In this document: in pieces, positions 54,407-63,507 of the stretch
Layout: each line of letters starts with the position of its first letter
Numbering within the stretch: the stretch's first letter is position 1
DNA from: Planctomycetes bacterium B3_Pla
GTDB taxonomy: Bacteria; Planctomycetota; Phycisphaerae; Sedimentisphaerales; Anaerobacaceae
Assembly (NCBI GenBank): GCA_005223045.1
Contig: NJBM01000003.1
Span: 248,001 to 312,000 of the forward strand
Direction of reading: 5' to 3'
Length of the DNA stretch: 64,000 nucleotides
The notes under the pieces: model-generated
The model's database searches: none
What the model saw: the letters and a program-made list of their open reading frames with translations, nothing else
Told to the model about the DNA's origin: nothing
Made by a program: the position numbers and the translations under genes

Positions 54407-54751
54407 CTAACAGAGGACACGGCCTGGATCCCGCAGCAAGGTCCATAAAGTATCACCGGCGATCTGACAGTGCCGCCCGGGAGCAATCTTAAGATGCTTT
54501 TCCGTCTCGCCGACCGCATACCACTCATCAACGAGACCGGCCATTCGCAGGTGAACCTCTAACGGCGATTGTCCATTGTTGGCGACTCTAACGTTGACAT
54601 CCGTCGGTTTGTCCGTCGCTGTGACACTTGCGATGTCATCTATTACCAGTTCAAGCGGACCTTCGCTGACAACATGCCCGTTGAATGCAAATGCGCTGCC
54701 GGTAACAAATGAAAGTGAAACAATGATTCCGACGCTAAGAGCTTTTGACAT
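54407..54751 (-). CDS. Small secreted protein with signal peptide
   Basis: The start at 54751 gives a clean signal peptide (KALSVGIIVSLSFVTGSAFA); the 140-codon ORF extends to 54829 without a better site. About 114 residues. The mature part is one small beta domain (VNVRVANNGQSPLEVHLRMA) like Ig/NEW3-type modules. It is co-directional with and just after the GH5-like gene. Function unknown. Confidence 0.55.
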   Translation of the reverse strand: MSKALSVGIIVSLSFVTGSAFAFNGHVVSEGPLELVIDDIASVTATDKPTDVNVRVANNGQSPLEVHLRMAGLVDEWYAVGETEKHLKIAPGRHCQIAGDTLWTLLRDPGRVLC

Positions 54752-54829
54752 GAGCATCTCTTCTAATATATCCGTCCGGCTGTGCATCGCCTTATTGTCA
54801 CACGTTCGGCCCCTGTGTTTAGTTCCCAC

Positions 54830-57445
54830 CTACCGCGTCAAGAGATACCATAAGGTCTCGTGTTGCGGCGCAAGTTCCAGGATGCCTTTGCCATCCCGGT
54901 ACGAGATCGGCACCTCCTGCTTGGGCATCCCGTCCGGACCGAGAGCTTCGCATTTCCACCGCCCCGCCGGCAGAACCACAGTCCCTTTAACAGTCTCTAT
55001 CCGCACGGGCGGCCCGCCCCAGTTTCGCCCCACAGTCCGGCGATCCTCGGAGAACTTCATGCCGGTATTCTCACATCGGCCACAGGCGGTGATGAGAATC
55101 TTGCGACTGTGATTCGGAGCCGCCTCGTCCACGGCAGATACCGTTACCGCTGCGAACTCAGGCCCAACAATAGAAACCTGTCCATTAGTAGCTTGCTCAA
55201 AACGGTCTGCGTGGCCGGTGTAGGCCGCGGCATCTTGCCCGCGCACCATATAAAATCCTTTGCCGTCCTCAACGTACCAGTCGAATTCCGGATTAAACCC
55301 ACCCATGTTTTTTGAACCAATTCTGCCGCCAAGAGTGGAAACTAATTGCATTTTGAGCATTTTGTCGCGGGTTGCCGTATGTTCAGCCAGCACCCTGAAC
55401 ATATCGCGGTCGTGCCTGAGGTGTAGATTTGCCAATGATGAAAGCAGGTCTGAAGATTCGGCCAATGGAATAAACTCGACACTATTTAGCGGACCAACTT
55501 TGGCATGGCGGAAGATAGCCGTCCCGGCCCGCATGAAGCCCCATTTGGCTGGATTGGTGTCGATATCGAAATAGCTGTTCAAGCTCTCACGATACCATTG
55601 ATCCGAACTGTGGCTGTATGTGTAGAGCCAAACGCCGTCCCAGTCCTGAGCGGCGGCAAACGAGGCTACCATCGGAACGCACTCAGCTTGAGAATCAAGG
55701 GGAGCCGGATGGTTGTATTCGCTGACGGTGAAGGGCTTGCCGGAAAGCCGCTCGGCAGCCAGGCGGAATAACGTCGCTTCGGCGGGATAATCGGTCATGG
55801 GCTTTTGATTGACAAGCCAGTTGCCGCTGTCCCAGGGCCTGCCGGGAAAGCGAGGATGCTGCCAGTAAGCATGGCCGTCGATGAAGTCCATATCACTCTG
55901 GGCATACAATCCCAGCGGGCCAAAGACGATTGTGCCGGTTACGAGCGCCCTGCAACCGAGATCGTTCTTTATGAAATTACGCATTTCATCGAAATAAGCC
56001 TTCTCCGCCTCAGCCAAGAAGCGCATCCGGTCAATAGTCCGCTGAGGGCTTTCGTTGTCGGCGAAAAGTGTCACATTACCGGTTCGGATGGACTCAGCCT
56101 TGCTTAATCCAGCCCTGCCGCCGGGATGAAGCTCTACACTCGCAAGATAGAACGGGACGTTACTGCCCCCAAAGGCAAAGCTCACGCGTGCGTTGTCGTC
56201 GTCGGCCTTAGCGACAAAGCCAAAACGAAATGTCTGCCACTTCGGCGCCAATTCCACCTGGCGCGACAAACCAAGGTTTGCCCACGGGCTGTGCGCCTGA
56301 CTGACACCGCAGCCAACTTTTCTCGGCTTGTCGGCGGCCGCTTCAAATATCACTGTATAGTAACGGCCCGCTTCGAGAGAAAGACCGCCTTGCCTGAACT
56401 GAAGATGCCATTCGGTCTGGTCGGCCTTGTCAATCGTGATGCAGACGGTATCACGCCCCTGGTGGCGCCGGGGGGATAGCAAAGCTTTGCATTCTGAATG
56501 CTGCTCCAATTGCCAGCCTTTTGGGATTTTTCCGCCGGAAGGGACGGTCTTGAAATTGGGATTTGCCAAGAGGTTTTTACCGAGTGGCTGCACGTCCTCG
56601 GACCATGCCTTTCGCAACTGTTCGTTCGAGCCGTAACGCCGGCTTAGCCAGACGTTGAATTTCTTCTGAAGAATGTTTGAATAGTACGCCGGAAGTATCC
56701 GAAGTGTCTCTTCGCTGCTCCACATGAAGAAGCTGTTCTCATTGGTGATCTCGACAAACGCCACGGCCGGATCGGCGGCGTAGCGGACTTTACGATATGG
56801 ATTGACATGGCTCAGCAGTTGGCTGGCAAATTTCTTCTGAGCATCAATCAGCACAGGCGTAAAGATGTTTGAGATTTTATCGTATTGGCGGTTTGCCTCG
56901 GGCAAGTCCAGGTATCGGCTGTGCGCTCTGCCGACGTGGAGGTTGATGTTGACACAGATGCCGCGGCGGGCCAGTTGGTCGATGAAAAAATCCAGCCTGT
57001 CGAGTGCCTCCGGCTCGATGGTCTTGCCGTCTTTGGAATTCCACAGCCCGCGCGGCCATCGAGAGGTGTCCATGTGATGGCAACGGACGGAATTGACACC
57101 GGCCGCAGCCAGGCGAGCGGCGATATGCGGGGCGTCTTCGTGCATGGGCATATTCGCCCCGAATGAGAGATTTACCCCCCAAATACGAACACGTTTTCCG
57201 CCGCGTAAGAAGTGGCCGTCTTTTGTCGACAAACGGTCGTCATTGGTTTCGATCGGCTCAAAAGAAGTTACAGCAATCGGCGACTTAAGATTCGGTTTGG
57301 CGGGAATCACAAAAGGCACGAAGTCTTCCGCCCTCACACTGCTGCAGGCAAAGACATAAACTACACATAGAAGAAGCAGGAATCGCTTTGCGAATCTTGC
57401 CTTTAGGCTCTCGGTAGTGTGGTTATGACATTCTTGAGCTGCCAT
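54830..57445 (-). CDS. Secreted GH5-like glycoside hydrolase with inserted carbohydrate-binding module
   Basis: 871 residues; AGGAG 6 bases before ATG; a signal peptide ends near ACSSVRA. TIM-barrel marks: RIWGVNLSFGANMPMHEDA, AGVNSVRCHHMD, VEITNENSFF (acid/base candidate E236) and PFTVSEYNHPA (nucleophile candidate). Between the two halves (about 310-470) lies a CBM4/9-like beta module (KTVPSGGKIPKGWQLEQH). A C-terminal beta domain (about 730-871) follows. Related to planctomycete cellulase-like/GH5 or GH39-type proteins. Substrate unknown. Confidence 0.75.
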   Translation of the reverse strand: MAAQECHNHTTESLKARFAKRFLLLLCVVYVFACSSVRAEDFVPFVIPAKPNLKSPIAVTSFEPIETNDDRLSTKDGHFLRGGKRVRIWGVNLSFGANMPMHEDAPHIAARLAAAGVNSVRCHHMDTSRWPRGLWNSKDGKTIEPEALDRLDFFIDQLARRGICVNINLHVGRAHSRYLDLPEANRQYDKISNIFTPVLIDAQKKFASQLLSHVNPYRKVRYAADPAVAFVEITNENSFFMWSSEETLRILPAYYSNILQKKFNVWLSRRYGSNEQLRKAWSEDVQPLGKNLLANPNFKTVPSGGKIPKGWQLEQHSECKALLSPRRHQGRDTVCITIDKADQTEWHLQFRQGGLSLEAGRYYTVIFEAAADKPRKVGCGVSQAHSPWANLGLSRQVELAPKWQTFRFGFVAKADDDNARVSFAFGGSNVPFYLASVELHPGGRAGLSKAESIRTGNVTLFADNESPQRTIDRMRFLAEAEKAYFDEMRNFIKNDLGCRALVTGTIVFGPLGLYAQSDMDFIDGHAYWQHPRFPGRPWDSGNWLVNQKPMTDYPAEATLFRLAAERLSGKPFTVSEYNHPAPLDSQAECVPMVASFAAAQDWDGVWLYTYSHSSDQWYRESLNSYFDIDTNPAKWGFMRAGTAIFRHAKVGPLNSVEFIPLAESSDLLSSLANLHLRHDRDMFRVLAEHTATRDKMLKMQLVSTLGGRIGSKNMGGFNPEFDWYVEDGKGFYMVRGQDAAAYTGHADRFEQATNGQVSIVGPEFAAVTVSAVDEAAPNHSRKILITACGRCENTGMKFSEDRRTVGRNWGGPPVRIETVKGTVVLPAGRWKCEALGPDGMPKQEVPISYRDGKGILELAPQHETLWYLLTR

Positions 57446-57561
57446 CTCTGTCTCCTATTGGTACAAGGCGTACTTGATAAAGTTCTCCGGAGATGATATA
57501 GTGTGCTTTTCGTACTATCAATAGAAAAAGAAAACGAGTATCGCAGCTAATGGAGATTGCA

Positions 57562-58524
57562 ATGGCACACAAATTCGTCAATCAGATCGGGCCCGGAGAG
57601 ACAATCGATGATATTTACATAGTCACTGACCCGATCCTGAGAAGCACGACACGAGGCGACTTATATATAGCGATGTTCCTTGCGGACCGCACGGGACAAT
57701 TGAACGGACGGATGTGGCAGGCAACCGAAACCATTTACAAGGCGCTGCCGAAGCCCGGCTTCGTCCGCGTGCAGGGCCGGAGCGAGCTTTACCAGAACAA
57801 TCTACAAATCATCGTAAACAATATCAGCGTCGTTGATGCAGGCAAAGTCCAGGTTGACGACTTTCTTGCACGAACGGACAAAGACACTAAGCAGATGTTT
57901 GAGGAGGTGAAAAGGACAATCGGCGATATAAAACATCCGCAGTTGAAGGCCCTGACTGGGGAATTTTTGGCGGATGCCGAGTTGATGGAGAAATTCTGCA
58001 ATGCGCCGGCCGCGATGAAAATGCATCATGCCTTTATCGGCGGGCTGTTGGAGCACACTCACAATATGTTGCGAGTGGCCGTTGCGATATTTCCGTTCTA
58101 TCCGGATATACAGGCCGATTTGGTCTTAGCCGGAGTGTTTCTGCACGATATCGGCAAAACCGAGGAGCTTGCGTATGATATGGCCTTCTCATACACCGAT
58201 TCGGGCCAGTTGATCGGGCATATTGCCAAGAGCCTTCTGATGATAAATGAGAAGGCAGAGGCCTTGAGGGTCAAGGGCACGCAAATCGAGCCGGAGGTAG
58301 TGGACGCTCTCGGGCATATTATCCTGTCACATCACGGCACATACGATTTCGGCTCGCCAAAGCTGCCGGCAACAGCCGAAGCCTTTATGGTCAACTATAT
58401 CGACGATCTGGACGCGAAGATAAGCCAGGTAACGGATGCAATCAACAGCGAGGTAGGCGACTCGAACTGGACGGCGTGGAAAAACGCTCTCCAGACCAGA
58501 CTTTACAGAAAGCGCATCGAGTAA
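57562..58524 (+). CDS. YhaM-type 3'-5' exoribonuclease (OB + HD domain)
   Basis: ATG 57562 has GGAG 8 bases upstream. 320 residues. N-terminal OB fold (about 10-95, GRMWQATETIYKALPKPGFVRV), then an HD domain with MHHAFIGGLLEHTHNM and GVFLHDIGKTEEL. This is the YhaM/Cbf1 layout: a cytoplasmic 3' exoribonuclease (and DNase). Single gene. Confidence 0.9.
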   Translation: MAHKFVNQIGPGETIDDIYIVTDPILRSTTRGDLYIAMFLADRTGQLNGRMWQATETIYKALPKPGFVRVQGRSELYQNNLQIIVNNISVVDAGKVQVDDFLARTDKDTKQMFEEVKRTIGDIKHPQLKALTGEFLADAELMEKFCNAPAAMKMHHAFIGGLLEHTHNMLRVAVAIFPFYPDIQADLVLAGVFLHDIGKTEELAYDMAFSYTDSGQLIGHIAKSLLMINEKAEALRVKGTQIEPEVVDALGHIILSHHGTYDFGSPKLPATAEAFMVNYIDDLDAKISQVTDAINSEVGDSNWTAWKNALQTRLYRKRIE

Positions 58525-58548
58525 CAGGCAGCTTCTGCAGGAATCAAA

Positions 58549-59382
58549 TCAGATGCTCTGCACTGAGTCTCGCTCCAGGACGATGCCGGAAAAGCGCCAG
58601 ATTTTCTCGAATTGCCCGTGAGGCATCAACCTTGTCCCCGTGATCGGGTCGGCAACTGTAATTGCATCGTCCGAGACTTCCAGGATAGCAAGACAATGGT
58701 CCAGAAGGAAGGTCTCCCTTACCACCGCCAACGTAACGCCCGCATTCCTGAGCTGATCGATCGAGTCGAAGCGACGGTACCGGCAGTTCAGGCCTTCGGC
58801 GCCGTAGCGACTCTGAAGCGCCGACGAAAGGCAGGCCGGCAGTGTACCCATTACGGGGCTTGAATAAGAGAGTACGGCAAGCTCTCCCTCCTCTGCGGCC
58901 AAGCCCAGTTTCCCGAGAGCGGTCACAGCGGCAGCTGGGCCACAGGTATAATACGTCGTCTGCCGGCAAATTCCATTGGAATCGAACTTTGTCGTGAGAC
59001 TTGACAGACGATCCTTGATCAGGGCCGGGACGAGAAAAGGCACGACCGAAAACCAGCTCACGAACACAGCCATCAGGACACAAACTATGAGTTTCTCGAA
59101 TTTGTGGGGCAGTCGCGACAATGGAACTGTCAGGCCCATGGAAACGGCCAGAGACAAAACGACAAACCTGATCCGCCCGGCTGCGATCCAGCAGAAGGGC
59201 CGGACGAAGTTCAAGCTGTGGTCGAACCTGGTCAGGGCCAGCATAGCAATCAGCACAAAGGGCAGAGAGTATCCCAACACCCAATACGGCTTGCGAAAAC
59301 GTGAAAACACTCTGCCGAGGAAAACGCCTGACAAAGCTACCAGGACAACACCGGCTGTTTCAAACCAAGGATTCATTCGCAC
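58549..59382 (-). CDS. Membrane protein with C39-like cysteine peptidase domain
   Basis: 277 residues. About four membrane helices fill residues 8-120. The C-terminal half (about 135-277) matches a C39 peptidase: Cys147 in YYTCGPAAAVTALG, His229 in LDHCLAILEV and Asp245 in TVADPITG. C39 domains trim leader peptides of secreted peptides and usually sit at the N-terminus of ABC exporters. Here the order is inverted and no ABC part is present. The substrate is unknown. Confidence 0.75.
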   Translation of the reverse strand: MRMNPWFETAGVVLVALSGVFLGRVFSRFRKPYWVLGYSLPFVLIAMLALTRFDHSLNFVRPFCWIAAGRIRFVVLSLAVSMGLTVPLSRLPHKFEKLIVCVLMAVFVSWFSVVPFLVPALIKDRLSSLTTKFDSNGICRQTTYYTCGPAAAVTALGKLGLAAEEGELAVLSYSSPVMGTLPACLSSALQSRYGAEGLNCRYRRFDSIDQLRNAGVTLAVVRETFLLDHCLAILEVSDDAITVADPITGTRLMPHGQFEKIWRFSGIVLERDSVQSI

Positions 59383-59766
59383 CCCTTCAAACTCCTGAAA
59401 ATGATTGTAACTATTGTAGCAAATCAGGACCCCAAAGTCAAGCTAATAGTCGCCCAGCGTTGGGTGCATCCTCGCCGGAATCCAGCGGGATCGGTGTTGA
59501 TAATAGAGTGATTCTGCGGCGCCCCTGCCCAGGATGTTGGGTGGTTCTCATAAAGAACCGGGAGCGTTAAGTGAAAGGAAATAGCGTTTCCGGCGAGAAT
59601 TGAGTTTGACCGACATTCCCGGCGCCTCAATGGACAGTTTTTTTGAGTTTTATCCGAGTATAGAGTTGATCCGAAGCGGCCGTATGCCGATAATACTATG
59701 AACAAGTCCATATCGAGGAGATACTTAAAGAAGAATTCCGAGGACATAAGAGAAAGGAAAATAATC

Positions 59767-60528
59767 ATGAAGCACGCACGAGCCTCAACAGTTGCTATTT
59801 TATCGCTGCTTACGATTACTCTGGCCGGTTGCTTTTCCTCCAATCCGGCGGATATAAAGGCATTCCAGATGCCTGAAGAGGTCGATGTGACGTCAATTAA
59901 TTATGTCATGCAACCTCCGGACGAAGTTGAAGTACATTGCTCCAAGGTGCCGGAAATCGACCTTCAACGCCAGCAGATTCGCCCGGATGGGAAAATAAGT
60001 TTTGAAGACATCGGCGAGATTGACGCGGCGGGCAAAACACCAGCGCAGGTTGCGAACGTCCTGCGAGGGAAGGTGCTGGAACGCTACAAAATTGAAGGGA
60101 ACAATCCGGTCGATGTCCGGGTCGTTGCATTTAGGAGCAAGAGGATCTATGTTCTGGGGCAGGTGGCCACTCCTGGTGCTCAGGTCTATACAGGACGTGA
60201 TACAGCTCTGGGCGCATTGGCACTTGCACAGCCTACGGTGCTGGCCTGGCTGGAGCGCATCCAGGTGATAAGGCCGTCAAGCAACAAGGACGTTAAGCCC
60301 AAGATTTTCGAGATCAACTTTGACCGCATGAGCGCTCACGGTGACATGACCAAGAACGTCCTGCTGGAGGATGGCGATGTAATATACGTACCGCCAACCA
60401 TACTTGCTGCCGCAGCATTGAAGATAGAAGAATTCATCCGGCCGGTCGCCCGAGCATTCTCCGGTTACTATATTATGGGAGGCGGAAATGTTGCCGATGC
60501 TGCCCGCTTCCGTAGCGTCGGCTATTGA
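59767..60528 (+). CDS. Polysaccharide export outer-membrane lipoprotein (Wza-like)
   Basis: The start at 59767 has GAAAGGAAA upstream and gives a lipobox (SLLTITLAGC); the 23-codon extension has none. 253 residues. Poly_export and SLBB-like motifs: VMQPPDEVEVHCSKVPEID, IRPDGKISFEDIGEIDAAGKTP, IYVLGQVATPG and LLEDGDVIYVPPT. It is probably an outer-membrane channel for exopolysaccharide. The next gene is an unknown membrane protein, and two sorting-signal proteins follow. Confidence 0.88.
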   Translation: MKHARASTVAILSLLTITLAGCFSSNPADIKAFQMPEEVDVTSINYVMQPPDEVEVHCSKVPEIDLQRQQIRPDGKISFEDIGEIDAAGKTPAQVANVLRGKVLERYKIEGNNPVDVRVVAFRSKRIYVLGQVATPGAQVYTGRDTALGALALAQPTVLAWLERIQVIRPSSNKDVKPKIFEINFDRMSAHGDMTKNVLLEDGDVIYVPPTILAAAALKIEEFIRPVARAFSGYYIMGGGNVADAARFRSVGY

Positions 60529-60595
60529 CAGGTTTGCGGCTAAGCATATTATACCCGGCGTACAATGAAGTCGGAACAGGAGAGGGGTAATACCA

Positions 60596-61408
60596 ATGAA
60601 GCGGCGAGATGAATTGAGAATTGCTCATATTGCCAGCACGATCTGGTTCATTCTGTGCGTTGGCTATATCCTGACGCTGGCACTGCGACAGGCCGGCGTT
60701 AGATGGTGGGTCGTATTTTCCCTGTCAGGCCACGGCGTTTTGATTGCCTTAGTGCTTGTCAGTCTGTACCTGTTTGCGATTTTCAGAGGGATCAGCAGCA
60801 GTCAAAAAGTGCACGTGGAACACCCGCTGACGAGCACAATTTACTATGCGGTTTTCTACGTCACTACTCCCTTCCTGGGCACTCTCGCCGGCTGCTTAGG
60901 CATGATAGGCGTGAAAACAATAAACCAATTCCTGTTGGGAATCGCGCTGGGGACGCTGGGGGTAACGTTTCTCGTCTGGGTCATAGTAGATCCGGCAATT
61001 GGTTTGCTTGAAATGCTGCTGCCTGCAAGCCGAAAGCACTGCGTCCAAAGACAGGCTGAGGCCAAGGCCCAACGAGAGCAGAAGCAGCAATATCGGCAGC
61101 GTTTGCTCGACAAGGTGCTGGCGGCCGAAGACTCGGATCGGCGCTACTGGCATGAAACGCTCAAACCGCAGGCCGAAAAACTCGCCGCCCTGTTGACCTC
61201 GGAGACAACCGACCTGCGACAGGCGGAGTGTGAAGCGGTCGGCATAGGCGTAAGCGCCTGGCAAACCGGAGGAGTAAGTTGCATGAGGGAACTGCGGAAT
61301 ATGGCAATAGCTATATGCGAACAGAGAAACGACAACATATCTGTCGTTGACCACATCAGTTTCTGGTGGGATGGCATCGGAAACTGGCGGGCCGCACCTC
61401 TCGCTTAG
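60596..61408 (+). CDS. Unknown multi-helix membrane protein
   Basis: 270 residues; AGGAGAGGGG site. About four membrane helices (13-33, 39-62, 82-107, 112-140), then a basic/acidic coiled-coil-like cytoplasmic part (QRQAEAKAQREQKQQYRQRL) and a C-terminal domain. No family recognised. It is 67 bases after the Wza-like gene and may be in the same unit; a strong terminator follows. Confidence 0.7.
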   Translation: MKRRDELRIAHIASTIWFILCVGYILTLALRQAGVRWWVVFSLSGHGVLIALVLVSLYLFAIFRGISSSQKVHVEHPLTSTIYYAVFYVTTPFLGTLAGCLGMIGVKTINQFLLGIALGTLGVTFLVWVIVDPAIGLLEMLLPASRKHCVQRQAEAKAQREQKQQYRQRLLDKVLAAEDSDRRYWHETLKPQAEKLAALLTSETTDLRQAECEAVGIGVSAWQTGGVSCMRELRNMAIAICEQRNDNISVVDHISFWWDGIGNWRAAPLA

Positions 61409-61459
61409 CGGCATGGATTGCCTGTCGACAAGAGAAGCTCCGCCCGATGACGTGCTGAC

Positions 61460-61497
61460 AAAAAGGGGGCGAAGCTACGTATCCTCGCCCCCTTTTT
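61460..61497. terminator. Strong bidirectional intrinsic terminator
   Basis: AAAAAGGGGGCGA and TCGCCCCCTTTTT form a 13-bp stem with a 12-base loop, with a run of T on the plus strand and of A at the other end. It lies between the convergent membrane protein and PEP-CTERM-like genes and can serve both strands. Confidence 0.85.
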
Positions 61498-61532
61498 CAT
61501 TACGCTTTTTCTGCGTATGTCGTCGTAAACTC

Positions 61533-62429
61533 TTACAGTGTTCTGCTTCTGCGCAGCCAGCCGACAAGACCTATTCCGATGCTGCCCAACATAATGGAAG
61601 CCGGCGAAGGAATGACCGGCAGCGGCTCGCCTATTCTGATAGCCCACTCCTCAAATCCGGCGTTACTCGCGTAGTTTTCGCCGAATATCGAGTATAGATA
61701 GACATAGTCTCCGCCGACAAACAGGCTGTCCGGGATATAAGCGAGCATATCACCGGAACCGCTTCCGTGATTGAGCTTGTAATCCAGCAGGATCCACTCG
61801 TCGCCGCCGACATCCATATCATAGATCAGCGTGCCGAGACCTCCGGGATACCCCGTGAGATTTCCCGCGTCCGCCAGATATATCTCCATCGTGTCCAGTG
61901 ACAACAAACTGCCGGACACAGTTCCCTTTTGGTTGATATCCAGCATGAATTCTCTGTAGAGCGTTCCTCCCATGTCCACTATCGGAACATCAGTCAGCAG
62001 AAGCGACCGGGTGAATTGCGGAGAGTTATTCTCATCCAGTTCAAGCGGACGTGCATCGGTGTTATAGCCTTCCGATATTGCCTGATTTGTCGAGAGCCTG
62101 ACAAACGGCTCGATAACCCCGGTTCCGGTGGACTGGGCATCGATCTGCACGAAATAGGCCAGACCAATATTTCCATCGCTGCCGGAGGTTGTCAGATCCA
62201 AAGTCGGCACTGCGATTGCAGGCACACAAAAGCCGCCACAGATCAACATGACTGCGGCCAAATATGCTGCCGCTCGTGTCGATACGCGCATACTCGATGC
62301 AGCCAATCCAAAAACAGGCAACACGAATGGGCTATTTCCAACAGCCCCAAACAAACGCAGCAGCGATATCAAGCGTTTCCTTGACAACGCAAAGTTCAAC
62401 AAAACTTCCATACCATCCTTAGCTTTCAT
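61533..62429 (-). CDS. PEP-CTERM-like secreted protein
   Basis: The start at 62429 has AAGGATGG 7 bases upstream; a later Met (about 62289) gives a tighter signal peptide. About 298 residues. A signal segment (AAAYLAAVMLICGGFCVPAIA) is followed by a beta-rich domain (TSGSDGNIGLAYFVQ). The C-terminus is PVIPSPASIMLGSIGIGLVGWLRRSRTL: a VPxP-type motif, hydrophobic stretch and basic end. These are cut by an exosortase in PEP-CTERM systems. The motif varies (IPSPAS). A half-site of the 13-kb repeat end lies in its 5' region. Confidence 0.7.
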   Translation of the reverse strand: MKAKDGMEVLLNFALSRKRLISLLRLFGAVGNSPFVLPVFGLAASSMRVSTRAAAYLAAVMLICGGFCVPAIAVPTLDLTTSGSDGNIGLAYFVQIDAQSTGTGVIEPFVRLSTNQAISEGYNTDARPLELDENNSPQFTRSLLLTDVPIVDMGGTLYREFMLDINQKGTVSGSLLSLDTMEIYLADAGNLTGYPGGLGTLIYDMDVGGDEWILLDYKLNHGSGSGDMLAYIPDSLFVGGDYVYLYSIFGENYASNAGFEEWAIRIGEPLPVIPSPASIMLGSIGIGLVGWLRRSRTL

Positions 62430-62646
62430 ATTTTCCATCCTTAGTTGAAAGATCCCTTGACGAACGGGCACCCGGTATCAGGTAGAAGCTGTCTTATTGT
62501 TACCCGTCCTGCCAAGACATCTTTCAGATCATTCAAACATACATGATCCTTGATGTTCTCGCGTATCGGCGAGGATCATCCCGACCTCTTCCTTCCTACT
62601 CGAAGAGTTTTGCGCATTAACCCTCCGCGCAAAGAAGGTTAACGAC

Positions 62647-63507
62647 TTAGGCAGGACCTGGCGGGCCGCGGGCGGTGTTGGGGCCACCAAAGACTGTTGA
62701 GAGGCAAATGGGCTGCCTGCTGCTCGGAGCCATGCAGTTGCTTGCGCAGATCGAGCAGAGCGCCCACCTTACGATTGCAGATTGAACCGAACCGGACCCA
62801 AGCCCGGTTCGTGGAAAGGTCAGACTTTCAGCCAATGCAACGAACCTGCTTCGAGTGCAGAAGCGCGGCGCGGCGAAAGCCCCGGCCGATTGCGATGACC
62901 GAAAAAGTCCAGAGAATGCGGCTGAGGTTCTGCCGTTGGGTATTCCAGCTAAGTGACGAAGCAGCCCTGTATAGCATGTGCTATCAATCTCGCCTCGTCG
63001 CCGAAACGAATGCTTCGGCTCGCACAGACCACCTACTTTAGAAGAAGACGAATGTTGCTCGCTCTGTTTCTCGCCGGTCATGCGTGAAGCCAGGTGCGGC
63101 ACAAAAGAAAAGCCCGTCTGTCCGGCCCACAGCATTCCAAGCAATCCTGCAAGCCAAAATCGGCGGTCCCTTACGAGCGTAACACACAGGAACCCAACCA
63201 ACGCCATCAAGAGTGCTCCGGGCACAGGCGGCAACGACTTTGTGTCAATAACTGCGGCCGGCGAATCAGAGGATATAACAGACGGCTTGTGAAATTCTGC
63301 CGCTAAGGCGGCAAAGGTAGATTCACCAAGTCCGGCAATGGGCGGAACCTGGCGCCATAAACCGCCACTCTCTACCGGTTGCGGCGACACAACGTGGGCA
63401 ACCACGCTGCCATCGTGATCGCTGAACGTTGGCGTACCAGCCGCAAGCGCAGTCACAGAAAGCACGAATAGCGCTACCAATCCCTTGGTATTCCTGCCAC
63501 GCACCAT
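62647..63507 (-). CDS. Planctomycete anchor-type protein with signal peptide and VPG transmembrane segment
   Basis: 286 residues. Signal peptide (LVALFVLSVTALAAG), then a short mature part, then LPPVPGALLMALVGFLCVTLV followed by basic residues, FWLAGLLGMLWAGQ and SFVPHLASR. This looks like a PEP-CTERM-like sorting segment. The last ~140 residues are Ser/Arg-rich and low-complexity and end in ARGPPGPA. No known enzyme domain. It is co-directional with the PEP-CTERM-like gene 175 bases on. The extended tail may not be coding. Confidence 0.5.
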   Translation of the reverse strand: MVRGRNTKGLVALFVLSVTALAAGTPTFSDHDGSVVAHVVSPQPVESGGLWRQVPPIAGLGESTFAALAAEFHKPSVISSDSPAAVIDTKSLPPVPGALLMALVGFLCVTLVRDRRFWLAGLLGMLWAGQTGFSFVPHLASRMTGEKQSEQHSSSSKVGGLCEPKHSFRRRGEIDSTCYTGLLRHLAGIPNGRTSAAFSGLFRSSQSAGAFAAPRFCTRSRFVALAESLTFPRTGLGSGSVQSAIVRWALCSICASNCMAPSSRQPICLSTVFGGPNTARGPPGPA

